Shown: one piece after another, positions 54,402 through 63,739 of the stretch
Layout: each line of letters starts with the position of its first letter
Position numbering within the stretch: the stretch's first letter is position 1
Assembly (NCBI GenBank): GCA_964396595.1
Contig: CAYNFR010000001.1
Coordinates: forward strand, 248,001-312,000
DNA from: CAYNFR01 sp964396595
GTDB taxonomy: Bacteria > Bacteroidota > Bacteroidia > Chitinophagales > Saprospiraceae
Direction of reading: 5' to 3'
Length of the DNA: 64,000 bases
Notes under the pieces: generated by a model
What the model saw: the letters and a program-made list of their open reading frames with translations, nothing else
The model's database searches: none
Told to the model about the DNA's origin: nothing
Program-made: the position numbers and the translations under genes

Positions 54402-54563
54402 ATGGGAAAAATTCCACGATTTATTTTGATTGCTTGTGCTGTTTCTGCGGCATTAATCATTGTCGCCCATCTTGTTGGTATTACTAATCCTTCAACTATA
54501 GCGGGGGGTGTCGTCGGTGGCATAATGGCCTTGATGCTTCGCACTTTTAGAGGAAAGAAGTAA
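54402..54563 (+). CDS. Small membrane protein, 53 aa
   Basis: A 53-residue frame starting MGKIPRFILIACAVSAALII, 10 bp after the DUF1080 gene. Two hydrophobic stretches (about 6-26 and 31-46, the second Gly-rich: IAGGVVGGIMALML) and a basic tail RTFRGKK. It looks like a real small hairpin membrane protein ending the operon. No family assigned. Confidence 0.6.
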   Translation: MGKIPRFILIACAVSAALIIVAHLVGITNPSTIAGGVVGGIMALMLRTFRGKK

Positions 54564-54588
54564 ATAAAGCGAGATTAAATTTGAGATG

Positions 54589-54619
54589 TTGATCACCGTC
54601 CTGCAAGGGTATATCTTTG
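54589..54619 (+). promoter_or_regulatory. Bacteroidota-type promoter for the haloperoxidase-like gene
   Basis: TTG at 54589-54591 and TATCTTTG at 54612-54619 are 20 bases apart, matching the -33/-7 layout TTG-N17-23-TAnnTTTG. The ATG at 54644 follows by 25 bases. This argues against an upstream TTG start at 54617, which would lie inside the -7 element. Confidence 0.5.
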
Positions 54620-54643
54620 TACAGGAATCGGTTCATAAATGCC

Positions 54644-55963
54644 ATGAGAAAACTGCTTATTTTATTCTTATCTTATTTCTTGCTAACCCTCAGTTGTAAG
54701 ACCCCTGATTACCTTATCGCCGTGGAGGACACTTCTGATCTTCGGGGAGCCTTCGATCGATTGAGTGAAGTAATTATACATGATATATTTTCTCCTCCAG
54801 TAGCAAGTCGTATTTATGTCTATCCGTCAATAGCCGCTTATGAAGTGTGGGCACAATCAGATAGTACTTATCGAAGCCTTGGTGGTCAACTCAATGGATT
54901 ATCAACCACCCCAGCCGCTCCTTTCGAAGAGTACTCACCAAGTATTGCTGCGCTACATGCGTTTTATATTGCGGCTAAACACTTTATTTTCACAGAAGAG
55001 CGCTTCACTGAGTTTTATAACAACATAGATCTCAAATGGCAGAAGAGTGGTGTTCCTAAGAGCATACTGAAAAGATCCAAAGACTATGGTGAGTTAGTTG
55101 CCAATCATATAATAGACTATGCACAACTTGATAATTACAAACAAACCCGTACAAATCCGAAGTTCTCCATATCCAAAGATCCATCTCGATGGAAGCCCAC
55201 CCCTCCGGGATATATGGATGGTATCGAACCAAGCTGGCGAGATATACGGCCTTTGATAATTGATAGTGCGCAACAATTTGTACCAAGACCTAACACACCC
55301 TTCGATATAGATGAGAACAGTTTGTTCTACCAGGAGGCCCTGGATGTTTATAATGTAGGCAATAAGTTAACCACAGAGGAGCGTGAGATTGCTGCTTTCT
55401 GGGATTGCAATCCCTTCAAGCTCAATGTCGTAGGCCATGTGATGCACGCAACCAAGAAAATCACTCCCGGAGGTCACTGGATTGGAATCGTTGGTGTGAT
55501 ATCGCGTGATGGCAATCTCAGTATGGCAGAAACTATCGAAGCATACACGCTTACGAGTATAGCCTTGTTCGATGGCTTTATTAGCTGCTGGGATGAAAAG
55601 TATAGATCTAATCTCGTCCGCCCTGAAACATATATCAACCAATACATAGATGAAAACTGGGTGCCCTTCTTGCAGACACCTCCTTTTCCTGAGCATACTA
55701 GCGGTCACAGTGTCATTTCTCGGGCGGCTGCGGTAGCACTTACTTCTATCTTTGGTGATAATTATAGCTACAGCGATGATGTAGAAGTTGCCTATGGCTT
55801 ACCTGTCAGACATTTTACTTCTTTTTATCACGCTTCTGACGAAGCTGCGGTGAGCAGACTGTACGGAGGCATACATTATAGGCCAGCGATAGATGAGGGG
55901 GTGGAACAAGGTGAAAGACTAGGCAACTATATTATCGGCAAGATAAAACTCCGCCATTCTTAG
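54644..55963 (+). CDS. Vanadium-dependent haloperoxidase/PAP2-like lipoprotein
   Basis: A 439-residue lipoprotein (lipobox Cys18, LTLSC) of the vanadium haloperoxidase/PAP2 phosphatase superfamily. Vanadate-binding motifs are visible: KYRSNLVRPE near 318, PEHTSGHSVISR near 349 (the SGH catalytic His), and SRLYGGIHYRPAIDEG near 402-417. The start is the ATG at 54644. Whether it is a haloperoxidase or an acid phosphatase cannot be told from these motifs. It has its own promoter, so it may not belong to the operon before it. Confidence 0.88.
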   Translation: MRKLLILFLSYFLLTLSCKTPDYLIAVEDTSDLRGAFDRLSEVIIHDIFSPPVASRIYVYPSIAAYEVWAQSDSTYRSLGGQLNGLSTTPAAPFEEYSPSIAALHAFYIAAKHFIFTEERFTEFYNNIDLKWQKSGVPKSILKRSKDYGELVANHIIDYAQLDNYKQTRTNPKFSISKDPSRWKPTPPGYMDGIEPSWRDIRPLIIDSAQQFVPRPNTPFDIDENSLFYQEALDVYNVGNKLTTEEREIAAFWDCNPFKLNVVGHVMHATKKITPGGHWIGIVGVISRDGNLSMAETIEAYTLTSIALFDGFISCWDEKYRSNLVRPETYINQYIDENWVPFLQTPPFPEHTSGHSVISRAAAVALTSIFGDNYSYSDDVEVAYGLPVRHFTSFYHASDEAAVSRLYGGIHYRPAIDEGVEQGERLGNYIIGKIKLRHS

Positions 55964-56030
55964 CATTTGTAGATAGTGTCTATCTATTGAATTATAAAAA
56001 TTATCAATAATAACTATCGAGTCGAAGGTT

Positions 56031-56038
56031 TAACTTTG
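56031..56038 (+). promoter_or_regulatory. Possible -7 promoter element for katG
   Basis: TAACTTTG matches TAnnTTTG and lies 61 bases before the katG ATG. No TTG at the expected -33 spacing is clear. No OxyR site was identified. Confidence 0.4.
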
Positions 56039-56099
56039 GCTGCGTTTAGACAAATACTTTAACGCCCTTTCATTAACTAAATTAATACATCACTTCAAT

Positions 56100-58310
56100 A
56101 TGGAAAATATCAATGACAATGGCGCTGCTAAATGTCCATTCTCTGGTGGCATGATCAAAAAAGCAGCGGGAGATGGCGCGCGTAATAGCAACTGGTGGCC
56201 GAATCAATTAAAGCTAAACATCCTTAAGCAGCATTCTAATCTTACGAATCCGATGGATTCTTCATTTAACTATGCTGAGGAATTCAAATCGCTAGATCTG
56301 GCAGCTGTTAAGAAAGATCTTTATGATCTTATGACGGATTCACAAGATTGGTGGCCGGCAGATTATGGTCACTATGGGCCGTTTTTTATACGAATGGCAT
56401 GGCACAGTGCCGGAACATATCGTATATCTGATGGTCGTGGAGGTGGTGGCAGCGGTACACAGCGGTTTGCGCCATTAAATAGTTGGCCGGACAATGGAAA
56501 CCTTGACAAAGCTCGTATGCTTTTATGGCCTATTAAACAGAAATATGGAAACAAATTGTCTTGGGCAGACTTGATGATACTCACAGGAAACTGTGCGCTA
56601 GAGTCAATGGGTTTTAACACATTCGGCTTCGGTGGTGGCCGAGAAGATGTTTGGGAGCCGGAAGAAGATATTTACTGGGGTTCAGAAGGCGAGTGGTTAG
56701 CGGATAATAGATACACGGGAGATCGAGATCTCGAAAATCCCTTGGCGGCTGTACAGATGGGATTAATATATGTGAATCCTGAAGGTCCTAACGGAAACCC
56801 CGATCCTATTGCTGCTGCAAGAGATATTAGAGAAACATTTGGTCGCATGGCCATGAATGATGAGGAGACAGTTGCTTTAATCGCCGGTGGTCATACATTT
56901 GGTAAAGCACATGGAGCAGCAGACCCGAGTAGATATGTCGGTCCTGAGCCGGAGGCTGCAGAAATTACGGCACAGGGTCAAGGCTGGCTTAATTCGTATG
57001 GTAGTGGAAATGCCGGTGACACCATCACCAGCGGATTGGAGGGTGCCTGGACAAGCACTCCAACTAAATGGAGCAATAACTACTTTTGGAATCTATTCGG
57101 GTTTGAATGGGAATTAACGAAAAGCCCCGCAGGTGCTCACCAGTGGATCCCCAAAAATGGAATGGGTGCCAAGACAATACCTGATGCACATGACCCGGAA
57201 AAACGGCACACACCCATCATGTTTACCACAGATTTAGCCCTCAGAATGGATCCGGCATACGAGAAGATCTCTCGCAGATTTCATGATAATCCTGATCAAT
57301 TTGCCGACGCTTTTGCTCGTGCATGGTATAAACTGACTCATAGAGACATGGGGCCTAAATCAAGATACTTGGGCGTTGAAGTGCCCTCAGTAGATCTTAT
57401 TTGGCAAGACCCTATTCCCGCATCATCCTGTTCCTTGTTGACAGACAGAGACATAGCGGACTTGAAAGCAAAAATATTGGCTGCGGACTTAGAAGTTTCA
57501 GACATGGTTTCCGTAGCATGGGCCTCTGCCTCTACGTTTAGAGGCTCTGATAAAAGAGGTGGTGCTAATGGGGCGCGCATCAGATTATCTCCTCAGAAGT
57601 ATTGGGAAGCTAACAATCCTACCGTACTAGCTAGTGTGCTAAGTGTTTACGAAAACATTCAGCAAGCGTTTAATTCAAGTGCTGAAGGAAGTCGAGTCTC
57701 TTTAGCAGATTTAATCGTTCTTGGAGGCTGTGCCGCCATCGAACAAGCCGCCAAAAAGGCAGGATATGATGTAAAAGTACCTTTTTCGCCGGGTCGTGGT
57801 GATGCAAGAATAGAAGATACGGATGTCGAGTCATTTGCCGTTCTAGAGCCTAAAGCGGACGGTTTTAGGAACTACCTCAAAGACGGACAAAGAGCTTCTG
57901 CCGAAGAACTCCTGATTGACAAAGCGCAACTCTTAACACTAACAATACCAGAGCTTACGGTGCTTATCGGAGGCATGAGAACTCTGGGTGCAAATTATGA
58001 TAAATCAAGTCATGGCATTTTAACAGAGCGTCCCGGCAAATTGACGAATGACTTTTTTGTGAACCTGTTAGATCTTAATCTGAAGTGGAAAGAGGTAGCC
58101 GGATTGAATAATGTTTACGAGGCACATGATCGCAGCACCGGAGACTGGAAATGGACAGCTACGCGCGTAGATTTGATCTTCGGATCTAACAGCGAACTTC
58201 GTTCAACGGCTGAGGTATATGCCTTTGCAGGAGCTGAAAAGAAGTTCATCAAGGACTTTATCGCTGCCTGGAGCAAAGTAATGAATCTCGATCGGTTTGA
58301 TCTGAAATAG
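56100..58310 (+). CDS. katG: Catalase-peroxidase
   Basis: A 736-residue haem enzyme that removes hydrogen peroxide. The distal site is R98, W101, H102 (RMAWHSAGTYR). The Trp-Tyr-Met cross-link residues are W101, Y224 (LIYVNPEG) and M250 (GRMAMND), and the proximal His is H265 (GGHTFGKAHG). It has the usual duplicated C-terminal domain. No signal peptide. Located next to an oxidative sugar cluster, which may produce peroxide (inference). A good terminator follows. Confidence 0.97.
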   Translation: MENINDNGAAKCPFSGGMIKKAAGDGARNSNWWPNQLKLNILKQHSNLTNPMDSSFNYAEEFKSLDLAAVKKDLYDLMTDSQDWWPADYGHYGPFFIRMAWHSAGTYRISDGRGGGGSGTQRFAPLNSWPDNGNLDKARMLLWPIKQKYGNKLSWADLMILTGNCALESMGFNTFGFGGGREDVWEPEEDIYWGSEGEWLADNRYTGDRDLENPLAAVQMGLIYVNPEGPNGNPDPIAAARDIRETFGRMAMNDEETVALIAGGHTFGKAHGAADPSRYVGPEPEAAEITAQGQGWLNSYGSGNAGDTITSGLEGAWTSTPTKWSNNYFWNLFGFEWELTKSPAGAHQWIPKNGMGAKTIPDAHDPEKRHTPIMFTTDLALRMDPAYEKISRRFHDNPDQFADAFARAWYKLTHRDMGPKSRYLGVEVPSVDLIWQDPIPASSCSLLTDRDIADLKAKILAADLEVSDMVSVAWASASTFRGSDKRGGANGARIRLSPQKYWEANNPTVLASVLSVYENIQQAFNSSAEGSRVSLADLIVLGGCAAIEQAAKKAGYDVKVPFSPGRGDARIEDTDVESFAVLEPKADGFRNYLKDGQRASAEELLIDKAQLLTLTIPELTVLIGGMRTLGANYDKSSHGILTERPGKLTNDFFVNLLDLNLKWKEVAGLNNVYEAHDRSTGDWKWTATRVDLIFGSNSELRSTAEVYAFAGAEKKFIKDFIAAWSKVMNLDRFDLK

Positions 58311-58336
58311 CTCGCCGATTTATGCGATAACTACCT

Positions 58337-58366
58337 AGGGGTAGAGCTATGTGTTCTACCCCTTTT
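58337..58366 (+). terminator. Intrinsic terminator of katG
   Basis: Arms AGGGGTAGA (58337-58345) and TCTACCCCT (58355-58363) are perfect complements with a 9-base loop. The stem ends in a run of T (58363-58366). It starts 27 bases after the katG stop and six bases before the rodA stop on the other strand. Confidence 0.75.
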
Positions 58367-58371
58367 GCTTA

Positions 58372-59775
58372 TCATACAGTACTCTTGCTCATGCGCAAGG
58401 CTATTCCAATCATTCCCGAAAATGTTATCAAAGCACTTCCGCCGATAGATATAAAAGGAAGAGGTATTCCTATCACTGGAGCAAGACCCATGGTCATACC
58501 TATATTGATAAAGAAGTGGACGAAAATAAAGCCCGCCAGCACGTAACAATAGTTCAAGACAAACCTGCTGGAAGAAGATTCTCCTATTTTTATCAAACGT
58601 AGAACCATGATTAAATACAGTAACACCACAGACGCGCTACCAATAAAACCTTGTTCCTCTCCAATGCTACTAAAAATAAAATCTGTCGTCTGCGCCGGTA
58701 CGTAGTTATATTTGGTAAAAGTACCATTCATGAATCCAGTACCTGACAAGCCCCCCGAGCTTATAGCCAACTTAGATTGTAGCAGGTTATAAAGAGATCC
58801 GCGTGGATCGCACTGCTCAGGATTAAGCCACACATTAATTCTATCTTTTTGGTGCGGTTTAAGCACCTTTTCAAATGCATAATCACTCCCAAATGATATT
58901 ACACCGAGCAGAATTACCGCTGATAGTGTTCGCATTTTTGATATTAAATCCGCCGTTTTATTCCCTATCAGAACCGTGTAAGCTACGGCTAACACATTTA
59001 TTATGACCGCGTATATATCATAACCTAGCTGAAATAGCAAAAGATTCGCAAGGATCACAAAACTGACAATCATAGATGATACTAACCTATCCCTTTTAAA
59101 ATCCAATACCGCCAATGATACCATTGTCGCTAAAAGAGCAAGAAAGAGTTCGAATCCATACTTTAATGATATCGTCAGGGTCAAAAACAGACTTAAACCT
59201 ATCAGATAATAAATGGTCGGCAGACCACGGCGATAGGCCAATATCAATACTGAAAAATAAGTTATCGCCGTTCCTGGATCCGGTTGCAAGAGAATTAGTA
59301 ATACAGGTATCAAAACACATGATGCCGCTATCACCTGATTTCTCGGCTCTGTCATTCTAAACTTGATAGGACTCAATATGCTGGCAAACATAATGGCTGT
59401 GGTAAACTTTACCATCTCCCCGGGCTGGAATGAAAAAGGGCCTATAAAGATCCATGCACGTGCCCCATTTACCACCTTTCCAAAAATCAATGTCACTACT
59501 AATAAGCTAAGGCCGCAAAGGAAAAAGGGTACTGCTGCACTATTCCACAGTGTCCAGTCTATCGAATAGGCAATGATAAGTGCGACTAAGGCAATACCCA
59601 CCCATATGAGTTGTCTTCCGAATGGTGCATAAAAAGACCACATATTTTGATCCTCTACCTGATTGTAAGTAGTCGTATAAACCATGAGAAGCCCAGTGAG
59701 CACGAGTAGCACATATGAGCCTAAAAGCAACCAGTCAAACTTTTTTATTATTGTCCTTCGTAGTGCCGTTGCCAT
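58372..59775 (-). CDS. rodA: Rod shape-determining lipid II polymerase RodA
   Basis: A 467-residue SEDS glycosyltransferase with about ten membrane helices. FQPGEMVKFTTAIMFA, LLQPDPGTAITYF and the loop with GGLSGTGFMNGTFTKYNYVPAQTTDFIFS... family residues are seen around 120-380. It makes glycan strands with PBP2 in the elongasome. Unusually, mrdA and mreBCD are about 44 kb away at 10.2-14.4 kb. It overlaps the preceding gene by one base. Confidence 0.95.
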   Translation of the reverse strand: MATALRRTIIKKFDWLLLGSYVLLVLTGLLMVYTTTYNQVEDQNMWSFYAPFGRQLIWVGIALVALIIAYSIDWTLWNSAAVPFFLCGLSLLVVTLIFGKVVNGARAWIFIGPFSFQPGEMVKFTTAIMFASILSPIKFRMTEPRNQVIAASCVLIPVLLILLQPDPGTAITYFSVLILAYRRGLPTIYYLIGLSLFLTLTISLKYGFELFLALLATMVSLAVLDFKRDRLVSSMIVSFVILANLLLFQLGYDIYAVIINVLAVAYTVLIGNKTADLISKMRTLSAVILLGVISFGSDYAFEKVLKPHQKDRINVWLNPEQCDPRGSLYNLLQSKLAISSGGLSGTGFMNGTFTKYNYVPAQTTDFIFSSIGEEQGFIGSASVVLLYLIMVLRLIKIGESSSSRFVLNYCYVLAGFIFVHFFINIGMTMGLAPVIGIPLPFISIGGSALITFSGMIGIALRMSKSTV

Positions 59776-60188
59776 TATTCGAAGAACTCGGTCTTCAATA
59801 TCTTGTCACGAAAAGCTAAAGCTGTCGGAAACTCTCTTTTTACCCTTGCTAATACCGGCTCAAGATCTAATCTGCTTTCGAACACCCCAAATTTTACGCT
59901 GTAATATGGATTCTCATATGCTTGGCTGGTTAAAAACTCAGGAAAGTTTCGCTGAAATAATGCTCTCGCATTTTCCATGGCTCTACGGTCAGTAGTGCTG
60001 ATAAGCTTGATACGCCACCCATTGATGGTACTTTCCTCTTTGCCTTTCGCAACGAAGCGAGACATCATCTGACTAACTTCAGGCTGCTCTTCAATAAACA
60101 CCTGTGCCCGTCCATGTAAGAAACATTGCAAAAAAATTAGAACCAACACTCCGGCTCTTAATTGACTCTTTAATCCTTTGTGTTTCAT
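59775..60188 (-). CDS. SPOR-like secreted small protein upstream of rodA
   Basis: A 137-residue protein with a signal peptide (about 1-29, FLHGRAQ) and a domain with SPOR-like layout: NGWRIKLISTTDRRAMENAR (about 57-76) and PYYSVKFGVFESRLDLEPVL. SPOR domains bind denuded peptidoglycan. It overlaps the rodA start by one base, so translation of the two is probably coupled, which fits a role in wall growth. The SPOR assignment is by pattern. Confidence 0.75.
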   Translation of the reverse strand: MKHKGLKSQLRAGVLVLIFLQCFLHGRAQVFIEEQPEVSQMMSRFVAKGKEESTINGWRIKLISTTDRRAMENARALFQRNFPEFLTSQAYENPYYSVKFGVFESRLDLEPVLARVKREFPTALAFRDKILKTEFFE

Positions 60189-60212
60189 ACGCTATTAAGA
60201 TAGTCGAAAGTA

Positions 60213-63200
60213 TTAAATCTTTATCGCTTGTCCATGACAATGCTTGAACTTCTTGCCACTGCCACACGGGCATGGATCGTTGCGGCCTATTTTCTTTTCT
60301 TCTCTTATAAATGTTTCCGGTCGCGGACGCTCTGGTCTGCTCACACCCTCCGCTGCCGCACGTCTTGCTTGCTCTTCGCGAGAGTTGACGGTGGTCTTGC
60401 TCAAATCCGTCTTGACTTGTCGTGCTTCTTGTAGCTGCCCATCAATGGAGATCATAAGCTTGCCTCTCATTAGGTAAGAGCTGACTTCTTCATTGATGCT
60501 ATAAATAAGTCTTTCGAAAAGGTTATAAGCTTCCATTTTGTATATAACGAGCGGATCTTTTTGCTCAAATGACGCTGCCTGAACAGAATCCTTTAATTCG
60601 TCCATAGAACGTAGATGCTCTTTCCAGTTTTCATCAATAATAGCTAGTGCCACCGCCTTTTCTATGTCTTTTATGACCGATACACCTTTTGTTGTATTTG
60701 CTGTCTTCAGATCTGCAGAAATAGGTAATTGCCGTCTTGCCCCATCTGTAAATGGAATGGCGATACGTTGATAACGATTTCCATCGTTTTCATATACTTG
60801 CTTGATTACCGGCATCAGCAGCTCGGTGATTCGATTAAATTTAAGATCATAAAACTCCTTGGTTTGCCTTTGGAGCTCTGCGACTAAATCATTTTGAGGC
60901 CATTGATTGAATCCTTGGGCGTCTATTTCGGGGTCAAAACCAAGCACTCGATTAGCTTCATTTCTGAATGCTTCATAATTATTGATGGCTTTATAGTCAT
61001 CAACAAGGTTTTCGCATAAAGAAGAAAACAGATTGTGTAGATCGAGCGCCAGTCTATATCCGGACAATGCATTGTTTCTCTTTTTGTAGATTGCTTCGCG
61101 CTGGATATTCATAACATCATCATATTCGAGCAATCTTTTACGAATACCAAAATTATTTTCTTCAACTTTCTTCTGTGCCCGTTCTATGGACTTGGTTACC
61201 ATACTGTGCTGTAGAACCTCTCCTTCCTGATGTCCCATTCTATCCATTACCTTGGCTAGGCGCTCGGAGTTAAATAGTCGCATGAGATTATCCTCTAGGG
61301 AAACATAAAATTGTGAACTTCCTGGATCTCCTTGGCGTCCGGCTCGTCCTCTTAACTGTCTATCAACTCTTCGCGAATCATGTCTCTCCGTAGCAATGAT
61401 CGCTAAACCTCCGGCTTTTTTAACTTCCTCTGAAATCTTGATATCCGTTCCTCTACCAGCCATATTCGTGGCGATGGTGACGTTGCCCGCCTTGCCTGCC
61501 TCTGCGACTATTTCCGCCTCTCGCTGGTGCTGTTTCGCATTGAGGACATTGTGTTTTATACCGCGGAGTTGTAGCATACGACTTAGTTTTTCAGAGATAT
61601 CAACAGAAGTCGTTCCGAGCAATACAGGTCTTCCCGCTCTCGTGAGTAGGTTTATCTCTTCAATTACCGCATTGAACTTTTCTCGTGACGTTTTAAATAC
61701 GAGATCTTCTCGATCATCACGAACGATGGGCTTATTCGTAGGGATGGCTACCACATCTAGCTTGTAAATATCCCAGAACTCCTTCGCTTCTGTCTCCGCA
61801 GTACCTGTCATACCTGCTATCTTGTGATACATGCGAAAGTAGTTCTGAAGGGTAATCGTAGCATAGGTCTGGGTGATATCTCCGACTTTTACATTCTCTT
61901 TGGCTTCAAGTGCTTGGTGAAGACCATCCGAATATCGCCTACCTTCCATCATACGTCCCGTCTGTTCATCTACGATCTTAACCTGTCCATCTATGACTAC
62001 GTACTCCTCATCCTTTTCGAATAGCGTATAAGCTTTTAGCAGTTGACTGACTGCATGTAGTCTTCGACTCTTAATGGCAAAGTCTGTAATTAGCGTCTGT
62101 CTTTCCTCAGAATATTGTTGATTGTTTTCCTTTTCTTTGGCGTCTAAAACCTGCATCTCTGCGGTTATATCGGGCATGACAAAAAAGTTATTGTCTGATT
62201 GCCCTTTGGCTAGAAACTCGGCTCCACGTTCTGTCAATTCGACATTTCTATTTTTTTCATCTATCGTAAAAAGCAATTGCGCATCAACAAGATGCATGTT
62301 TTTAGATTGCTCTTGCATATAGAAGTTCTCTACTTTTTGCAAAGTAACTTTTGCGCCTTCTTCGCTTAAAAATTTGGTTAAAGGACGATACTTAGGCAAA
62401 GATCGATAGGCTCTCAACAAATCCATTCCCCCTTCTCCTTCTTCATGACCGGTTTTGCCTTCGGCAAATTTTCGTTTTGCCTCCGCTAGCCAATGAGTCG
62501 CTAATTTTCTTTGCTCTGAAAGAAGATTTTCAATCTTTGGTTTAAGTTCTTGATACTCCTGCTCTTCTTGCCCTTTAGGGATGGGTCCGGATATGATCAA
62601 GGGTGTTCTTGCATCATCGATTAATACAGAGTCCACCTCGTCAACCATCGTGAAATGATGCTTACGCTGAACCACCTCGTCTGTGGAGCGCACCATATTG
62701 TCACGGAGATAATCAAATCCGAATTCGTTGTTTGTACCATATGTTATATCACATTCATAGGCCGCCTTACGCTCTGCTGAGTGTGGACGATACTTGTCAA
62801 TGCAGTCTATTGTTAAAAACAAAAATTCAAAAATCGGACCCACCCACTCACAGTCACGTCTAGCAAGGTAGTCATTGACTGTAATCACGTGTACCCCTTC
62901 TCCCGATAAGCCATTAAGATAGGCCGGCAAGGTGGCTACCAAGGTTTTGCCTTCACCTGTCTGCATCTCTGCTATTTTACCGGAGTGAAGCACCATACCT
63001 CCTATCAATTGTACATCAAAATGTACCATGTTCCAAACAATATCGCCGCCAGCTGCTTTCCATTCGTTTGACCAGAGGGCTTTTCCTTCACTTATTTTTA
63101 TATGCGTTTTAGTCATCGCCAGCTTTCGGTCATGATCGGTGGCCGTTACAGCTAGCTCTTTGTTTTCGGTAAATCGTCTGGCCGTTTCTTTGACCACTGC

Positions 63201-63530
63201 AAATGCCTCCGGCAGTATTTCTTGTAAGATATCTTCGATATGCCCATCGCGCTCTTTTTTAAGCTTGTCGATCTGGTTGTAAAGAGACTCTTTCGTTGCA
63301 AAATCGGTCTGATCGTCGGCCTGGCTTTTTAAATCCGATATCTCTGAATCTATTCCGTCTAGATGTCGGGCTATGCGCTGTTTAAATTCGTAGGTTTTAT
63401 TTCGAAGATCATCGTTGCTTAGTGAGGCGTATTGGGAAAAATAAGCGTTTATTTTCTCCACAGCTCCTTGATGAGATTTGACATCTCGTTCATGTTTAGA
63501 GCCGAATAGTTTAGTAAAGAACTTTAACAT
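60213..63530 (-). CDS. secA: Preprotein translocase ATPase SecA
   Basis: A 1105-residue motor of the Sec pathway, with the long insertions usual in Bacteroidota. MQTGEGKT near residue 190 is Walker A, DEVDSVLIDDA near 297 is Walker B, GRGTDIK and RQLRGRAGRQGD are helicase motifs. The zinc-binding C-terminus is RNDPCPCGSGKKFKHCHG. It drives proteins through SecYEG. It is followed 24 bases later by the SPOR-like gene. Confidence 0.97.
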   Translation of the reverse strand: MLKFFTKLFGSKHERDVKSHQGAVEKINAYFSQYASLSNDDLRNKTYEFKQRIARHLDGIDSEISDLKSQADDQTDFATKESLYNQIDKLKKERDGHIEDILQEILPEAFAVVKETARRFTENKELAVTATDHDRKLAMTKTHIKISEGKALWSNEWKAAGGDIVWNMVHFDVQLIGGMVLHSGKIAEMQTGEGKTLVATLPAYLNGLSGEGVHVITVNDYLARRDCEWVGPIFEFLFLTIDCIDKYRPHSAERKAAYECDITYGTNNEFGFDYLRDNMVRSTDEVVQRKHHFTMVDEVDSVLIDDARTPLIISGPIPKGQEEQEYQELKPKIENLLSEQRKLATHWLAEAKRKFAEGKTGHEEGEGGMDLLRAYRSLPKYRPLTKFLSEEGAKVTLQKVENFYMQEQSKNMHLVDAQLLFTIDEKNRNVELTERGAEFLAKGQSDNNFFVMPDITAEMQVLDAKEKENNQQYSEERQTLITDFAIKSRRLHAVSQLLKAYTLFEKDEEYVVIDGQVKIVDEQTGRMMEGRRYSDGLHQALEAKENVKVGDITQTYATITLQNYFRMYHKIAGMTGTAETEAKEFWDIYKLDVVAIPTNKPIVRDDREDLVFKTSREKFNAVIEEINLLTRAGRPVLLGTTSVDISEKLSRMLQLRGIKHNVLNAKQHQREAEIVAEAGKAGNVTIATNMAGRGTDIKISEEVKKAGGLAIIATERHDSRRVDRQLRGRAGRQGDPGSSQFYVSLEDNLMRLFNSERLAKVMDRMGHQEGEVLQHSMVTKSIERAQKKVEENNFGIRKRLLEYDDVMNIQREAIYKKRNNALSGYRLALDLHNLFSSLCENLVDDYKAINNYEAFRNEANRVLGFDPEIDAQGFNQWPQNDLVAELQRQTKEFYDLKFNRITELLMPVIKQVYENDGNRYQRIAIPFTDGARRQLPISADLKTANTTKGVSVIKDIEKAVALAIIDENWKEHLRSMDELKDSVQAASFEQKDPLVIYKMEAYNLFERLIYSINEEVSSYLMRGKLMISIDGQLQEARQVKTDLSKTTVNSREEQARRAAAEGVSRPERPRPETFIREEKKIGRNDPCPCGSGKKFKHCHGQAIKI

Positions 63531-63607
63531 AGTACTAGTGCTTAGTGCTTAGTGTATTTTTGTTTCTACTCCTTAGGAAGATTTTTTTCACTGTACCTAA
63601 GGAAGGG

Positions 63608-63615
63608 CAAATTTA
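63608..63615 (-). promoter_or_regulatory. Possible -7 promoter element for secA
   Basis: The minus strand reads TAAATTTG, 78 bases before the secA ATG. The leader between them carries CCTTAGG/CCTAAGG inverted arms (63580-63603 region) and the repeat TGCTTAG TGCTTAG, of unknown meaning. Confidence 0.4.
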
Positions 63616-63636
63616 ATCCATAACGACAGAGATCGC

Positions 63637-63729
63637 ATGAAATATCTATATGTCTTGATATTAGTTTTGCATATTGATGGGGCGTTTATGATGGCCTGGC
63701 CAGAATTATTGACAGGATTTCTAATTTAA
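63637..63729 (+). CDS. Possible 30-residue small hydrophobic protein
   Basis: An ATG frame of 30 codons (MKYLYVLILVLHIDGAF...) with one hydrophobic stretch, just before the next lipoprotein gene. It could be a leader peptide or chance. Nothing but position and hydrophobicity supports it. Confidence 0.25.
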   Translation: MKYLYVLILVLHIDGAFMMAWPELLTGFLI

Positions 63730-63739
63730 ATAGCTTTTT

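Noticed and set aside
61396..61767. Plus-strand open frame of 123 codons
   Set aside because: Antisense to the helicase core of secA; no independent support.
63541..63560. Tandem TGCTTAG copies upstream of secA as a regulatory repeat
   Set aside because: Only two short copies are present, too few to call a repeat element.
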